Assembly: GCA_025618425.1 (NCBI GenBank)
Contig: CM046836.1
Coordinates: 17,064,243 to 17,128,242, forward strand
Origin: Heliocidaris tuberculata
Lineage: Eukaryota > Echinodermata > Echinoidea > Camarodonta > Echinometridae
Direction of reading: 5' to 3'
DNA: 64,000 nucleotides
Part shown: piece after piece, positions 9,326 to 21,600 of the stretch
Layout of the letters: every line of letters begins with the position of its first letter
How positions within the stretch are numbered: position 1 is the stretch's first letter
The notes under the pieces: model-generated
Told to the model about the DNA's origin: nothing
The model's database searches: none
The model's input: only the letters and a program-made list of their open reading frames with translations
Program-made: the position numbers and the translations under genes

Positions 9326-12300
9326 ATGGAAGGAATGAGGTGTCTGTTTATTGTGAGTCTAATGCTCACTCTTCTTCCATTTACAAATTACCTATGTACA
9401 GCTACATGTACTTGTAGTGCATTTCCATGTATGAAGAACTGTAGGAACACGTCTGTTAGAGTAAAAGGCTACTCAAATGCATGTATCTTGTATTATAAGA
9501 ATGCAAGTCCCACTTTTCACATCACACTTCTTACTAGTGGGGATGTTGAAGTTAATCCAGGTCCGTCACCCAATATGTCAGCAGATAAGGAACATGCTAT
9601 TTCTAGTGATAATAATACAAAATATATGTATAGTATTTCAAACCTCTTACAGCTCAACCCTTACAATGTCAACTCAACAATGCCTTTTAGTAAGAATCTT
9701 CGCATCAATGAAGTGACATGGCAACAGATCACAACACTACAGATCAACAGAGTAAAGAGGACACATAGAGGAAAGAGAGCAGGTAGACAGCAGAGGGAGA
9801 AAACTGAGAAACTGTCAACCAACAACACTCACTTGAACACTGACTTTTCGAGTGCGAACATAAAATTTGCCATGTTGAATGCGAGATCAGTGAAGAATAA
9901 AACTGCTGAACTTACCGATTACGTTCTTGAACATGACCTGGACATTGTTGCTATTTGCGAAACCTGGCTATCACCCGATGATGCTGCTCCGATCGGCCAG
10001 CTGACACCACGTGGCTTCACTTTTAAGCACATTCCCAGAACTGGCAGACGAGGAGGGGGAGTGGCTGTGCTGTTCAAAAGTCACTTTGATGTAAGAATCC
10101 TAGACTCGGAAAATATAACATCATTTGAAATGATCCAGATGACCATGAACCATAAACAGAAAATGTTACATTTGATTGTTGTGTACCGTCCACCAAGTCC
10201 AGCACAGCTTCAGACTTTCTTGGATGAGTTCTCCAATGTTCTTGATGGACAGCTTCTATGCTCCTCTGACTTGCTCATCACAGGGGATTTCAACATACCC
10301 ATGGACTCATCAACTCCAAGTTCGAAGTCCTTCTCCGAACTATTATCAGCCTATAATCTGGCTCAACACATAAATGAGCCAACCCATAATCGTGGTCATG
10401 TATTAGATTTGCTCATAACCCATAAGGATAATACTGTACAACTTATTAATGTCGGTGTCAAGGAAGGTATATCTGACCATGCAGCAGTAATGTGTGAATT
10501 GAACATTCCTAAACGATCTACTAAGAAAAAGATTGTTACAACACGGAACTTGAAATCTGTAGACCCAAAACAGTTTGTAGATGACACTCATGTCAAGTCT
10601 CTTACATCAACCTGTTCTCATGCAAATAGTGTAGATGAAAAAGTGAATATGTATAATACCCTACTCACTTCTGCACTTCATAAGTTGGCACCTGAGAAAC
10701 AGCTCCATGTTACAATTCACCCCAATACTGAATGGTATAACCAAGAAATAGCTAAAGCAAAACTGCTTCGTAGACAATTAGAAAGAAGATCAAGGTCCAC
10801 AAAACTGGAGATTCACAGGCAGATGTATCGTACCCAAAAACAACATGTAAAAGCCTTGATTAAGAATGCTCAGTCATACTATCACTCAAAACAAGTTGAG
10901 GATTGTGGGAAAGATACAAAGAAACTGTATAAAGTTGCTAATAATTTACTTCACAGAAAACAGCCATCTCCTTTACCAGAACATCTCACTCATGGTGATC
11001 AGTTGGAGCTCGCCAATCGTTTTAATCAATATTTTGTTGATAAAATTCTAACAATCCGACAGTGCTTCCAAACTCATGTTGTACAGTTAGATGACACTGT
11101 TTGTGAAGTCGAATCAGAGTTGAGTGAGTTTCGGTTGGTCACTATTAGTGAGATGGAAACATTTATCAAGAACTCACCAAACAAGTCATGTGAGCTTGAT
11201 CCAATCCCAACAGATTTGGTTAAGAAGTGTAGCACAGTCATGGTACCTGTCATCATAAGCATTATAAATGCTAGCCTTAGTTCAGGTGTTGTCCCACAGG
11301 TTTGTAAATCAGCTGTCATCCATCCAACCTTGAAGAAATCGGGCTTAGATCAGGAGTGTCTCAAAAATTACCGCCCAATCTCAAACTTATCCTTTTTGAG
11401 TAAACTGCTGGAACGGGTTGTTTTCTCACAACTGACAGCATATTTACAAGATAATGAATTGTTTGACCCATGTCAATCTGCCTACAAGCCTGGTCATAGT
11501 GTGGAAACACTACTTGTCAACTTAACAGATGGTATTTTTAGAGAATTGGATTGCGGTAATATTACTGCTCTTATTATGCTAGATATGAGCTCAGCTTTCG
11601 ATACAGTAGATCACACCATCCTGATTCAAAGGCTTAAATCATTAGGTATAAAGGGTACCGTCCTTGATTGGTTTATATCATATCTCTCTGTACGATCTCA
11701 GTATGTTAAAATTGGTAATTCTACCTCTGGTAAAACTACCATGAAGTATGGTGTACCCCAGGGTTCGGTTGGAGGACCACTGCTCTTTGCTCTTTATATA
11801 CAACCAATCAGCAAGATACTTCACAAACATTGTATCAGTTACCATTGTTACGCTGATGATATACAAATCTATCTATCTTTTAAACCTACAGTGTCTTCAC
11901 TGTCATCAGCTGTTGCAAAACTTGAAACATGTCTAGAAGAACTAAAATCCTGGCTAATATCTAATGGCCTTAAGCTGAATGATGATAAATCTGAGTTTTT
12001 ATTATTAGGTTCAAAGCACATGTTACGCAAGGTCGACTATCAATCATGTCATCTCCATATTGGTAGCACTTGTATCACTCCATCAAAAACAGCTCGTAAT
12101 TTGGGTGTTATATTTGATCAGGAAATGTCCTTTCGCAGTCATATAACACATGTTCAACAGAGTGTAAGGTATCAACTACGTAATCTTAGTTTCATAAGAA
12201 AGTGTTTATCCAAACCTGCGGCCGAGATCTTGATCCATGCTTTAATTTCTTCTCGTTTAGATTTTGCAAATGCGTTGTTCTGTAACCTTCCAAAAAAAGA

Positions 12301-12700
12301 TGTCACAAAACTTCAACGACTACAAAATTCTGCAGCCCGCCTGTTAACATTCACTAAAAAATCTGATTCCATATCACCAATTCTCCGTTCTCTTCATTGG
12401 CTGCCAGTTGACAAAAGGATTATCTTTAAAATTCTGTTACTAGTACATCATTCAGTTTACTCTCTTTCCCCCACATACCTGCGCAACTCTATTTCCAAAT
12501 ACAATCCCACACGAAGTCTTCGCTCTTCATCAGACAAATTGTTGCTTCATACACCTAGAATAAAACATGCTTGGGGCGATCGGGCTTTTTCAGCTATGGG
12601 TCCGAAACTCTGGAATGAACTCCCTCTACAATTACGTCAACTGTCGTCAACAGAAACATTTAAATCACAACTGAAAACGTATTTGTTCTCTTCCTTGTAA
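9326..12700 (+). CDS. LINE polyprotein: 2A motif, APE-type endonuclease, reverse transcriptase (1,124 aa)
   Basis: This ORF drives LINE copying by target-primed reverse transcription. The first ~25 residues are hydrophobic and signal-peptide-like (CLFIVSLMLTLLPF), followed by a Cys-rich stretch. Residues 73-80 read DVEVNPGP, a 2A ribosome-skipping motif whose expected break is between Gly79 and Pro80. The endonuclease domain (about 181-390) shows LNARSVKNK, ICETWLS, GDFNIP and SDHAAV. The reverse transcriptase (about 675-900) shows NYRPISNLS, LDMSSAFDTVDH, GVPQGSVGGPLL and the catalytic YADD near residue 841. Families usually have GVPQGSVLGP, so the second Gly of GSVGGP is a variant. The C-terminal ~200 residues carry RLQNSAARL and LHWLPVDKRI, typical of CR1/L2-like elements. 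There is no separate ORF1. The start is the first ATG after in-frame stops. Confidence 0.92.
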   Translation: MEGMRCLFIVSLMLTLLPFTNYLCTATCTCSAFPCMKNCRNTSVRVKGYSNACILYYKNASPTFHITLLTSGDVEVNPGPSPNMSADKEHAISSDNNTKYMYSISNLLQLNPYNVNSTMPFSKNLRINEVTWQQITTLQINRVKRTHRGKRAGRQQREKTEKLSTNNTHLNTDFSSANIKFAMLNARSVKNKTAELTDYVLEHDLDIVAICETWLSPDDAAPIGQLTPRGFTFKHIPRTGRRGGGVAVLFKSHFDVRILDSENITSFEMIQMTMNHKQKMLHLIVVYRPPSPAQLQTFLDEFSNVLDGQLLCSSDLLITGDFNIPMDSSTPSSKSFSELLSAYNLAQHINEPTHNRGHVLDLLITHKDNTVQLINVGVKEGISDHAAVMCELNIPKRSTKKKIVTTRNLKSVDPKQFVDDTHVKSLTSTCSHANSVDEKVNMYNTLLTSALHKLAPEKQLHVTIHPNTEWYNQEIAKAKLLRRQLERRSRSTKLEIHRQMYRTQKQHVKALIKNAQSYYHSKQVEDCGKDTKKLYKVANNLLHRKQPSPLPEHLTHGDQLELANRFNQYFVDKILTIRQCFQTHVVQLDDTVCEVESELSEFRLVTISEMETFIKNSPNKSCELDPIPTDLVKKCSTVMVPVIISIINASLSSGVVPQVCKSAVIHPTLKKSGLDQECLKNYRPISNLSFLSKLLERVVFSQLTAYLQDNELFDPCQSAYKPGHSVETLLVNLTDGIFRELDCGNITALIMLDMSSAFDTVDHTILIQRLKSLGIKGTVLDWFISYLSVRSQYVKIGNSTSGKTTMKYGVPQGSVGGPLLFALYIQPISKILHKHCISYHCYADDIQIYLSFKPTVSSLSSAVAKLETCLEELKSWLISNGLKLNDDKSEFLLLGSKHMLRKVDYQSCHLHIGSTCITPSKTARNLGVIFDQEMSFRSHITHVQQSVRYQLRNLSFIRKCLSKPAAEILIHALISSRLDFANALFCNLPKKDVTKLQRLQNSAARLLTFTKKSDSISPILRSLHWLPVDKRIIFKILLLVHHSVYSLSPTYLRNSISKYNPTRSLRSSSDKLLLHTPRIKHAWGDRAFSAMGPKLWNELPLQLRQLSSTETFKSQLKTYLFSSL
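9542..9565 (+). other. 2A ribosome-skipping motif (DVEVNPGP) in the LINE ORF
   Basis: It matches the D-x-E-x-NPGP consensus exactly, preceded by ITLLTSG. Such motifs make the ribosome omit one peptide bond, separating the 79-residue leader from the endonuclease-RT body. They are known from APE-type non-LTR elements of trypanosomes and some marine invertebrates. Confidence 0.85.
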
Positions 12701-12831
12701 TTATTGCAATATTTTAATTTACTATGTCCAGGAGAATTCTGTATGTATTTTTCTCTAAGCGCCATGAGCACCGAAAGGTGGACCTGTGCGCTATACAAGT
12801 AGCCACTATTATTATTATTATTATTATTAAC

Positions 12832-13905
<1,074 letters not shown>

Positions 13906-14417
13906 TACAATTCCGAAGCAGAACTTATATTTTGTTATTCTGTTTATATATTTTTATGTATGTATATCTGTTTTTTTTAATGATGATTTAGATTTGATGT
14001 AAAGCAAACTGATATTTGTATAATAAACTGATCGAGTCAATGATTTAAAAAGATGAAATAAAAGAATTGTGACTCAGCAAGGCATCGGCAACCCTGGCCT
14101 GATACAATGATTAAAAATGAGCTGGGTTACTGTTTTGAGCCACATTTGGACAAACATTTGAACTGTCATTAGTAGCTGTAGAAGAGTTGTGCAAAAAAAA
14201 TCTTAAAAACAATATTTAGTAAGTCATAATAATTATGGTCTCTTGTGATCCTGTATGGTATTTTTTTCGTATTATGTGAGGACATTGTGAAGCACAACAT
14301 TTAGCAATATTCTACCCTGTAACATCACATGACGAGTATTGTTGACATGGAAAAGTGCTGATTATGATCTTCGGCTCATTTTGCAAGAATACTGCTGAGT
14401 GCAAAAGAAAACCGGTT
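13906..14417. other. Intergenic stretch
   Basis: AT-rich sequence between the foldback element and the tRNA-Ile gene. No ORF or repeat was recognised. Confidence 0.4.
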
Positions 14418-14525
14418 TCCCCAGGTGAGGATCGAACTCACAACCTCCGCATGCCTACAGCGTAGCCAGACGGCGCTGGGTACTGTCTATAAGTACAGCG
14501 CGCTAACCTATTGCGCCACTGGGGA
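14418..14525 (-). tRNA. tRNA-Ile(UAU) with a ~35-nt intron
   Basis: On the minus strand: acceptor TCCCCAG/CTGGGGA; D arm GCGC-AATAGGTTA-GCGC; anticodon stem CTGTA with loop CTTATA; then an intron beginning GACAGTACCC; then TGCGG closing the anticodon stem; variable AGGTT; T arm GTGAG-TTCGATC-CTCAC. The mature RNA would be 73 nt. Animal tRNA-Ile(UAU) genes typically carry an intron at this site, and TGGCGCAAT..GGTTAGCGCGC is typical of that isoacceptor. The gene lies about 820 bp upstream of the TMF1 start codon on the opposite strand. Confidence 0.9.
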
Positions 14526-15344
14526 CGGTTGGCGGGAGCGGAGCAAATAAGGACATGATTCCCGAGATGGTATTACAGCTAAATCACGCGGTTATGATCA
14601 GGTGTAAAACTTATCATTATGGGCGGGATGTTGTTCCTAATAACTTTTTAGCACTACAGATACCCCCAAAATTCGATATTTTCATGAAAAGAAAACAAAA
14701 CACAAGAAATAATGAAAAGAGCACAAGCGCCTTGAAAAGTGTTCGTTTGACTTATTGCAAATCGGCAACATATTGCTGATATTCGTCCTTAAATTCTGCA
14801 ACAAACTTTTAATTACGTACATGTCTAATGATTTAATAAAATACAAGAATACGTAAGAAGACAATTATAATAATTGTAGTTTACTTATGTTTTATTGAGG
14901 ATGAATTTTTGAAAAAAAGTATGGTAAAATGAAATTTATTTATTTTGCTAATTTTACAATATATGCAATATATCGATGGGGAAAGGAGAATCCAATAATT
15001 TAAGGTAAATAATCACAATCTATTTTGGAGGGACATGAGATTGAGAAAATATGATTTATATATTTTTTTGAAACATTTTCTAACTCAAGTAGGTCTAAGT
15101 AAACCATCCTCAGTAATGATTATATAATTTCATATCATACCAGATACATATTACCTATTCTAATACTATAGTATTGTCACTTATTTCTATCTTAAAAATT
15201 ATCTTAACTTATTAATAATCGATTATTCCATCATGACATTTGTTTACGTGTAATGTCCCGAAAAAGAATGAAAGTCATCGAAAAAGACATGCTGAATGAC
15301 TCCGTTTATTAATTACTATGAAATAGGAGGCTTTGAAATGAAAT
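14526..15344. other. Upstream region of TMF1
   Basis: An AT-rich stretch between the divergently oriented tRNA-Ile and the TMF1 start codon. It should hold the TMF1 promoter and 5' UTR, but no TATA box, CpG-rich core or other element can be pinned down by eye. Confidence 0.4.
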
Positions 15345-15612
15345 ATGAGCTGGTTTAATCAAGCTAGTTTGTCTTCGTTTGCAAAGACAGCCTTGTCGAC
15401 GGCCCAAAAGTCGATCGACAAAGTTCTCGACATTCAGGATGAGGAGGGAAAAGACACCGACATTGGCGGCAAGGCCGCCCAGAGCTCCGGCGACACTGGC
15501 CTAGCGTCATCTCTTTCGAATCCAGCTGTTGCAGCAGCAGCTCGTGGAGGTAATTCGTCCGACTCTGAGAAGCTTCAGTCTATTAAAGAAGACCATTCTC
15601 TAGGGAAACAAG
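15345..15612 (+). CDS. TMF1: TMF1 exon 1 (residues 1-89)
   Basis: It holds the conserved N-terminal block through AQKSIDKVLDIQDEEG. It ends AAACAAG|GTAGTT in phase 1. A second good donor, GTGGAG|GTAATT after 15549, is in the same phase and would shorten the protein by 21 residues. Confidence 0.9.
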
Positions 15613-18600
15613 GTAGTTATAAACATTGTGTCACTTGCCATATTAACTTGATAATAATGTAAGTTATTAACCATGTCATTGTTGAGACTTTTTCATCACA
15701 TCAATCATCAATGACAGTTCAACATGTTAATTGTTCAACTGTTCAAGTTCAATTTAAAGGTATCGTATAGTATAAGCAAGGATTGTAATTCCGAACAGAT
15801 TGTATTACCTACGTTTAAAGTTAAGCGCCTAAAATGGGTTTTCATATGCGTGGGATTACGCGTATGAAAACCTCACTATTGAAACAAAGGTTGTGTCTTT
15901 TTCCCATAGGTTTCACACGTTCGGAAATACAGTACCTTTTTCAAGGGACCAAAACGCCGCGTCGTTGGGAAGGGGTTCACTCGGAAGGGAATATCGTATT
16001 AAATCTACGTTGTCTTTTTAAAATTCCATCAACTTCTTTTTCTGTAGGACTTTGAGCATTCATTACGTGATTGACGGATATTCGTTCGATATTTTATTTG
16101 CTATCGTTGATTTTCTGAAAAGGGTAATTCCATGAAAATGTCCACTTTTGGTGAAAAAACAAAGTTTATTTTGAACATTTTCCTTCTATGTCACTTGAAT
16201 ATGCATGATTTGAACTTTATGGAACAATATTCAGTTTTTTAATTTTTTGAATATTTTGACCCAAAATGGCAATTTTTTAACCCAAAAATGAAATTACACA
16301 TTTTTATCGTAAAATATGGTTAATTACATATTGAGTCATTTTTAGAAATTTCATCTGTTATAATAATAAAGACAACTAAATCTAGTTAGGACTAAGGGGA
16401 ATTTTATGTCTATATACAAAATTTTTTAAAATATTAATATTCTTCTGATTTAATGGAGGTCAAAGGTCAAATGGATTTTTGTCCCGTCTGTCACGTTTTT
16501 TAAGGTACTTTTTGCATTTACAATAAATTAGACCATTGTTTTTGAATAAAATTTTGCAGTCTTGCTCTTTGGTAGGGGGAAATTCATTTCTACTGCTAAC
16601 TTGGCGGAATTTTAATTTTATGAAGATAATTATGATTCATACATTGTTGTAAAGTAATGTCCCGTCTGTCACGTTTGGCATCTACAGCAAAAATATGTAT
16701 GGATGGGACTACATGAAAATTTTCCGCTGGATGAAAATTAAAATCCTTTTGCTATTATGTTTCACGATATTAAAGATGACCCTTTAACCCCTTTAACCCC
16801 TTTAGAACATGAGAATAAGGTATTTAATGCTGGAAATTTGATTGTCTTTAAAATTCTATTTTGTGTACAATCTCAATGTGTCCCGTCTGTCACGTTTTTA
16901 TTGTCCCGTCTGTCACGCTCACTTTTTGGCATTTTCCTCCAAAAGTAAGATGAAATTTCAAATGTATACTAGCAGGTTTCAAAAAGGTACCAACAAGTGA
17001 TAGCATGAATACACATATTTTGTTTCAAGATTTTCCAGTGAGGAGAGCTTAGTCGAAAAGTATCGAAGCAGAAATGGCTTGGTAAATTCATGTCCCGTCT
17101 GTCACGCTGAACTTGAAGCCCCACCCACAATTTGTGGGCGGGGCTTGAAAAAAAAATTTTCCCCCATTTTGTTGACCAAACCCTATAGATCACATCTCTA
17201 CATCAAATTAAGCATCACTTTTAAATGAAATATGAAATATCAAGTAAAAACATAAAAATGTGAGGGTTGGATGTCCCGTCTGTCACGCTGGAATTACCCA
17301 AAAGTGTTCGGACACTGGATCCACTACTACATATAGTGGGAAAGTGTGTGTGTGTAATTGGGTTTTTACAGACGTGTATCTATCAATCAGATAAGATTAT
17401 TTACGTCTGGGGACCGACCTTTAACGTCACCATCCGAAAGACGTGACTCAGACTCGAACCTAGGTCCGCTGAATCAGTTTATAACTTCCACTATTGGCTG
17501 GATTACAGGCGCACCCCTCAACGCCCAGTTGGCACTTTGGATATTTAACTACTTTGTCAGCTGGAATGGAAATTATTACATATACTAACTGTTGTGAAAC
17601 GATTAATTTCGAACATAGGTGACGTTTGTTTGAAGAAAAATGGTTTAGAAATGGCTAAAATGTCAAAAAAAATAAACATCGAATTACAAGCGCGGTACCG
17701 CGCTTGTAGTTTGATGTGAAAACTGTGTGTAACAAGTGTGTGCGAACCGCTATGCGACGTTGAGCCAGGAGCGTCGGGGTAGGTGGTCCTTAGCGAGGGT
17801 ATAAGGTAACCGTTGATATTCGATCATTTGAATTATTTTATTGAAAATCACCGGAAATCATGAATAGAATACGGGATTATCTCACTCATGTATCTTTTTA
17901 TTGAAGCAGCACAATATGAGACTATATTTGAGCAGTTTCATGCCAACTTTCATTTTGCTACCACTACTGGTTATTACCTTTAATCATAAAAATTAAAGTA
18001 ATCACCATCAATCTGGGCCCCATTGCATAAAACTTATCATTAATGGTAACTCAGCTCTCAATGGTAACCACCATGGTAACATCACTCAATAGCCAATCGA
18101 AATCAAGCCAGGTTTTCATTGGAGTTACCGTAGATGGCAAAGTTACTGTTAATGCCTTTAATGGTAGGTTTTATGAAACAGGGTCCAGGGATTTCTGAAC
18201 ATGTTGTTCAACTCAATTTCAACTCAACAAGTCAAGACTCTCAAGAGTCGAGTCGAGACAAGTCAACAACAAATTCGTAACTTAAGTTAAAACAACATTT
18301 TGAACAGGTTCTTCAAATATTCAAAACTCGAAAGTAAAATAGATCTAGGTCTAGATCTAGAATAATATCGGCCATATCTGCATATTGTGAAGTCAGAGAC
18401 ACCAAGGCAAAGACAAGGTCAAAAGACCAGCAGTGCGTGAGATTTTCTGCGCATTAGCGCCAGGTAGGCAAGGAACCGTGCGCTCGCCGTGCGGTATGGA
18501 GATAGGTTGTGAGGCCAGTTGGGAGTAAGACTTAGAGCCCTGATGCGTGACTGTCACGCGTACTAAATGCGTGAGACTTGGTAGGTCTGTGAAGTGCAGA

Positions 18601-21600
18601 CCTGGCCTGGCCTTGTACATGTGAAGTTACAGTTCTACATGTATAAAATAATATAAAGGGTGATCTCGGTACATGTGGCACGCTTGGTCAAAATTTTCGA
18701 ACATTTATCAGGAATTTTATGTATTGTTTCTTTTTTTAGCAAAAAAAAAAAAATTTGTTCCTTATTTTTATCATATAGATCTGTCAATTATGTTTCCATC
18801 CTTCCTTTCGTTATGGTATTCTTTGATTCCTTTTACTGTAGTTTTATCATATTCTCTTCAGTCTTTCCTTATGTCACTTTTTATATTCATTCTTCTATCA
18901 TTTTTACTCTCTGTCTTTCATTATGTTCTTCATTCTTTTCATCCTATCATTTTTTTGCTTTCCATCTTTCTATTCATGTGTTTTTTTCACGGTTTCATGT
19001 TGTGTCATTTTATGCTCTCATTCACCTTCACTGTAGATGTACTAATATTAGATATTTTTTGTTGTTGTATTTTTTCAGAAATTGCTTACCCACCTCGAGC
19101 AAAGAGCCAAATTACACCGGAAGATGACACATTCTTCAGTACCTTCCTCACAGGGAATGAACCAGCCAAACCCAAGAAATCTCTGGGCAAGAAACTTCAA
19201 ACACCAGCTAAAACAGAAGATGCCACCAAGGAAAATTCAGCTGAGAAACCGACGAGGTTGTCCTCCATGTCAGCAAAGAACTCAAAGACAAAAAGCAAGA
19301 TATCATCGCAGGATAGTGATGATTCAGACGAAAGAGAGACAGAGAGAAGAAGTGGCAAATCTGGCAAGAAATCCCATTCAGGAACAAGAAAGGCAGACAG
19401 CAGAGAGAGCAAGAGTGAAGCTGTATTACAGCCCCTACATGTTGATGTAGGGCTGCCAGAGCCAGTCTTGCCACAGAGTGCTGCACCTCCTGCAGAAAGT
19501 GTCCCTGTGAGTACAAAAGAAGAATCTGAATCTAGACAGGACGCAGGTATTCAAGAGTCAAAGTCCGAAGATAGTGCAATAAATCCTGAGAACGTGAAGT
19601 CGACTGAAAGCTTCTTGTTGGTGAAATCATCAGATGCTAGAGAACTTGAAGAAGAGAATGATACCTTTGTGGACAAGCCTCTAGGGCAGAGCGTTGAGAG
19701 TGGTAATTCCACAAGTACTGGGACAGTTGAGGCTGATGATAAGGTAGCCGAACATCGCATTCCAAGTCGCCGGAAAAGCAGCGACCTTGACACCAAATCT
19801 GAATCAGAGAACACAGACGAGCAGACGTCTGTAAAAAGCGATAGTGACTTTGTGGTGATAAACGAACACACAGCCAGTGAGCAGTCATCTGTCTATCTTT
19901 ACGACACCAGAGAGTCACCGGAGAATGCATCACCAAAGCATTATTCTTCATCATCAAACGGAAAGCGTAGTCCTACGGACAGTGACTTCAGTATCATCTC
20001 AGAGGGACGGTTCAATGACATGCAGGATTCCATGCATACTGGTGCGCAGAGCCAAGATGTTGGAAACATCGTAGAGCAGGCCTCCATGGCTCTCATCCAC
20101 CGTGTCTCTCCCTCATACTCTGCTGACGTTGAATCGGAGGATCAGGATGATAAGATGACCCCATCTTCGAGCACCGATGAGCGCCCCAGGTCTAGCTCTG
20201 AAGAAGTTCACGTGATCAGGGAAGAGCATAACTCTACACCAACTCCAAAGGAGTCAGAGAGCCAAGAATCATTGCCACACACACAGCAGGAGGAAGAAAC
20301 GCCAAGACCTGCAGATGATGAAAGATTGAAAAGTAAGATTTTAGCTTTCTTCAAACATTTATTTACTGAAATCAATTTGTTGCCATTCATTTCTAACTTG
20401 TATTGTAGAAAGATACTGTGTGCAATATGATTGATATGTACATGTACATGTAGGTTTGTGCAACAAATAGAAAAGGGAAATATATTTTTGAATTTTGATT
20501 CAAGCCAAATTATTTGAATGTTGAAAATGAATCCAATTTTTGATGTCACAAATTATGTAGTTTTAGCCTGACCTGCACTTTTATCATTCTTGCACATTTT
20601 TATGTGAGTTTTGCAAAATGTACAGAAACATGGATGAAGATGTACTTGAATTTTTATGTATTTTTGTTTCATTATCATGTGCATTATCTTTCATGCTTGT
20701 ATATATTGTAGATTATGAAATCCCCAAAGTCTTTACATGTATGTTTAGGGGAAAAGGATACTAATATTGAATCTAGGCATAAAGGAAAATACATGTAGTA
20801 TGAGTAATCAGCAAAAGAACATGTACATGTACATGTAATATACATGTACATGTACATGGAGCCTTCTTTCATGGAGCCTTCTTTCATAGAACTAAGCTTG
20901 TTCCAAAAATGTTGTTGGCTCTATGGTCAAGTACATGTGGGTTTGCCTCAGATGTTAAAGATGAGCATACAAGTACCACTAGTTCTGTCCTGCATTACAA
21001 TGATAACCAGCTGCCCTTAAATTTGCCTGCTGCCCTCTTGTAAAAGAGACAAACAGTGAGGTGGTGGGTGAGGGGATAAGGAGGTCAGAGGAGGGAATAG
21101 GGGAGGAGGAGTGGTAAAAAGCCTTAAAAGATTAGTAAGTTCTTAAATCGCAGTTGTCATAGATCTTAAAACACTATCCAGTCAATTTAAATGACTGCAA
21201 GTTGATAAACAGATCAGGACGCATTTCATATTATAATCCTTGAAAGGGAAAGTCCACCCTGGTATTAAAGTTGATTTGAATAAATGAAGAAAAATGAGAG
21301 AAGCAGATTAGTGAAAGGGTAAGCAAAAATACGATAAGAAATAAGAAAGTTATGACTTTTTGTAGTTGTAATTAATCAAACACAAATTGACAACTCTGTG
21401 ACATATCTTGCGAGCTCTTCTCCCATTTGCCTTACAAGTACTTAAAATATCATAAATTTCCATTTTTTTCTAAAGAAAATATTGAATCATACATGTACAG
21501 GTACATGCACCCTAGATAAAACCATTGCACATATGTTTTTTACACAAAACCTGTATGGAACGAATGAAAATTTATGAAATTCTCTGTAAAGAGCAATGGG

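Larger units (their letters stand above)
8941..12831 (+). mobile_element. Full-length CR1/L2-type non-LTR retrotransposon (LINE)
   Basis: It comprises a 5' UTR (8941-9325), one long ORF (9326-12700) and a short 3' UTR. The 3' UTR carries GCGCTATACAAGTAGCC followed by an (ATT)n tail (about 12806-12831), as in L2/CR1-like elements. The borders follow from the opposite arm of the foldback element, which preserves the uninterrupted sequence (TAGTATATTA joined to TTAACATCATC). The intact ORF suggests recent insertion and possible activity, which is inference. Confidence 0.85.
15613..19078. other. TMF1 intron 1
   Basis: It contains a 1,178-bp TIR element with six 15-mer copies (16122-17299), a SINE (17345-17526) and a palindromic MITE (18013-18188). 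Its last ~400 bp are T-rich, with a (T)nCAG acceptor at 19078. An open frame running through the T-rich end (from about 18673) is intronic. Confidence 0.85.

Noticed and set aside
18673..19078. Upstream part of the long open frame leading into TMF1 exon 2
   Set aside because: It encodes a Phe/Ser/Leu-rich string from T-rich intronic sequence and precedes a strong (T)nCAG acceptor whose phase fits exon 1, so it is intron.
19197..19957. Minus-strand open frames opposite TMF1 exon 2
   Set aside because: Shadows of a real exon; no motif, no splice support.
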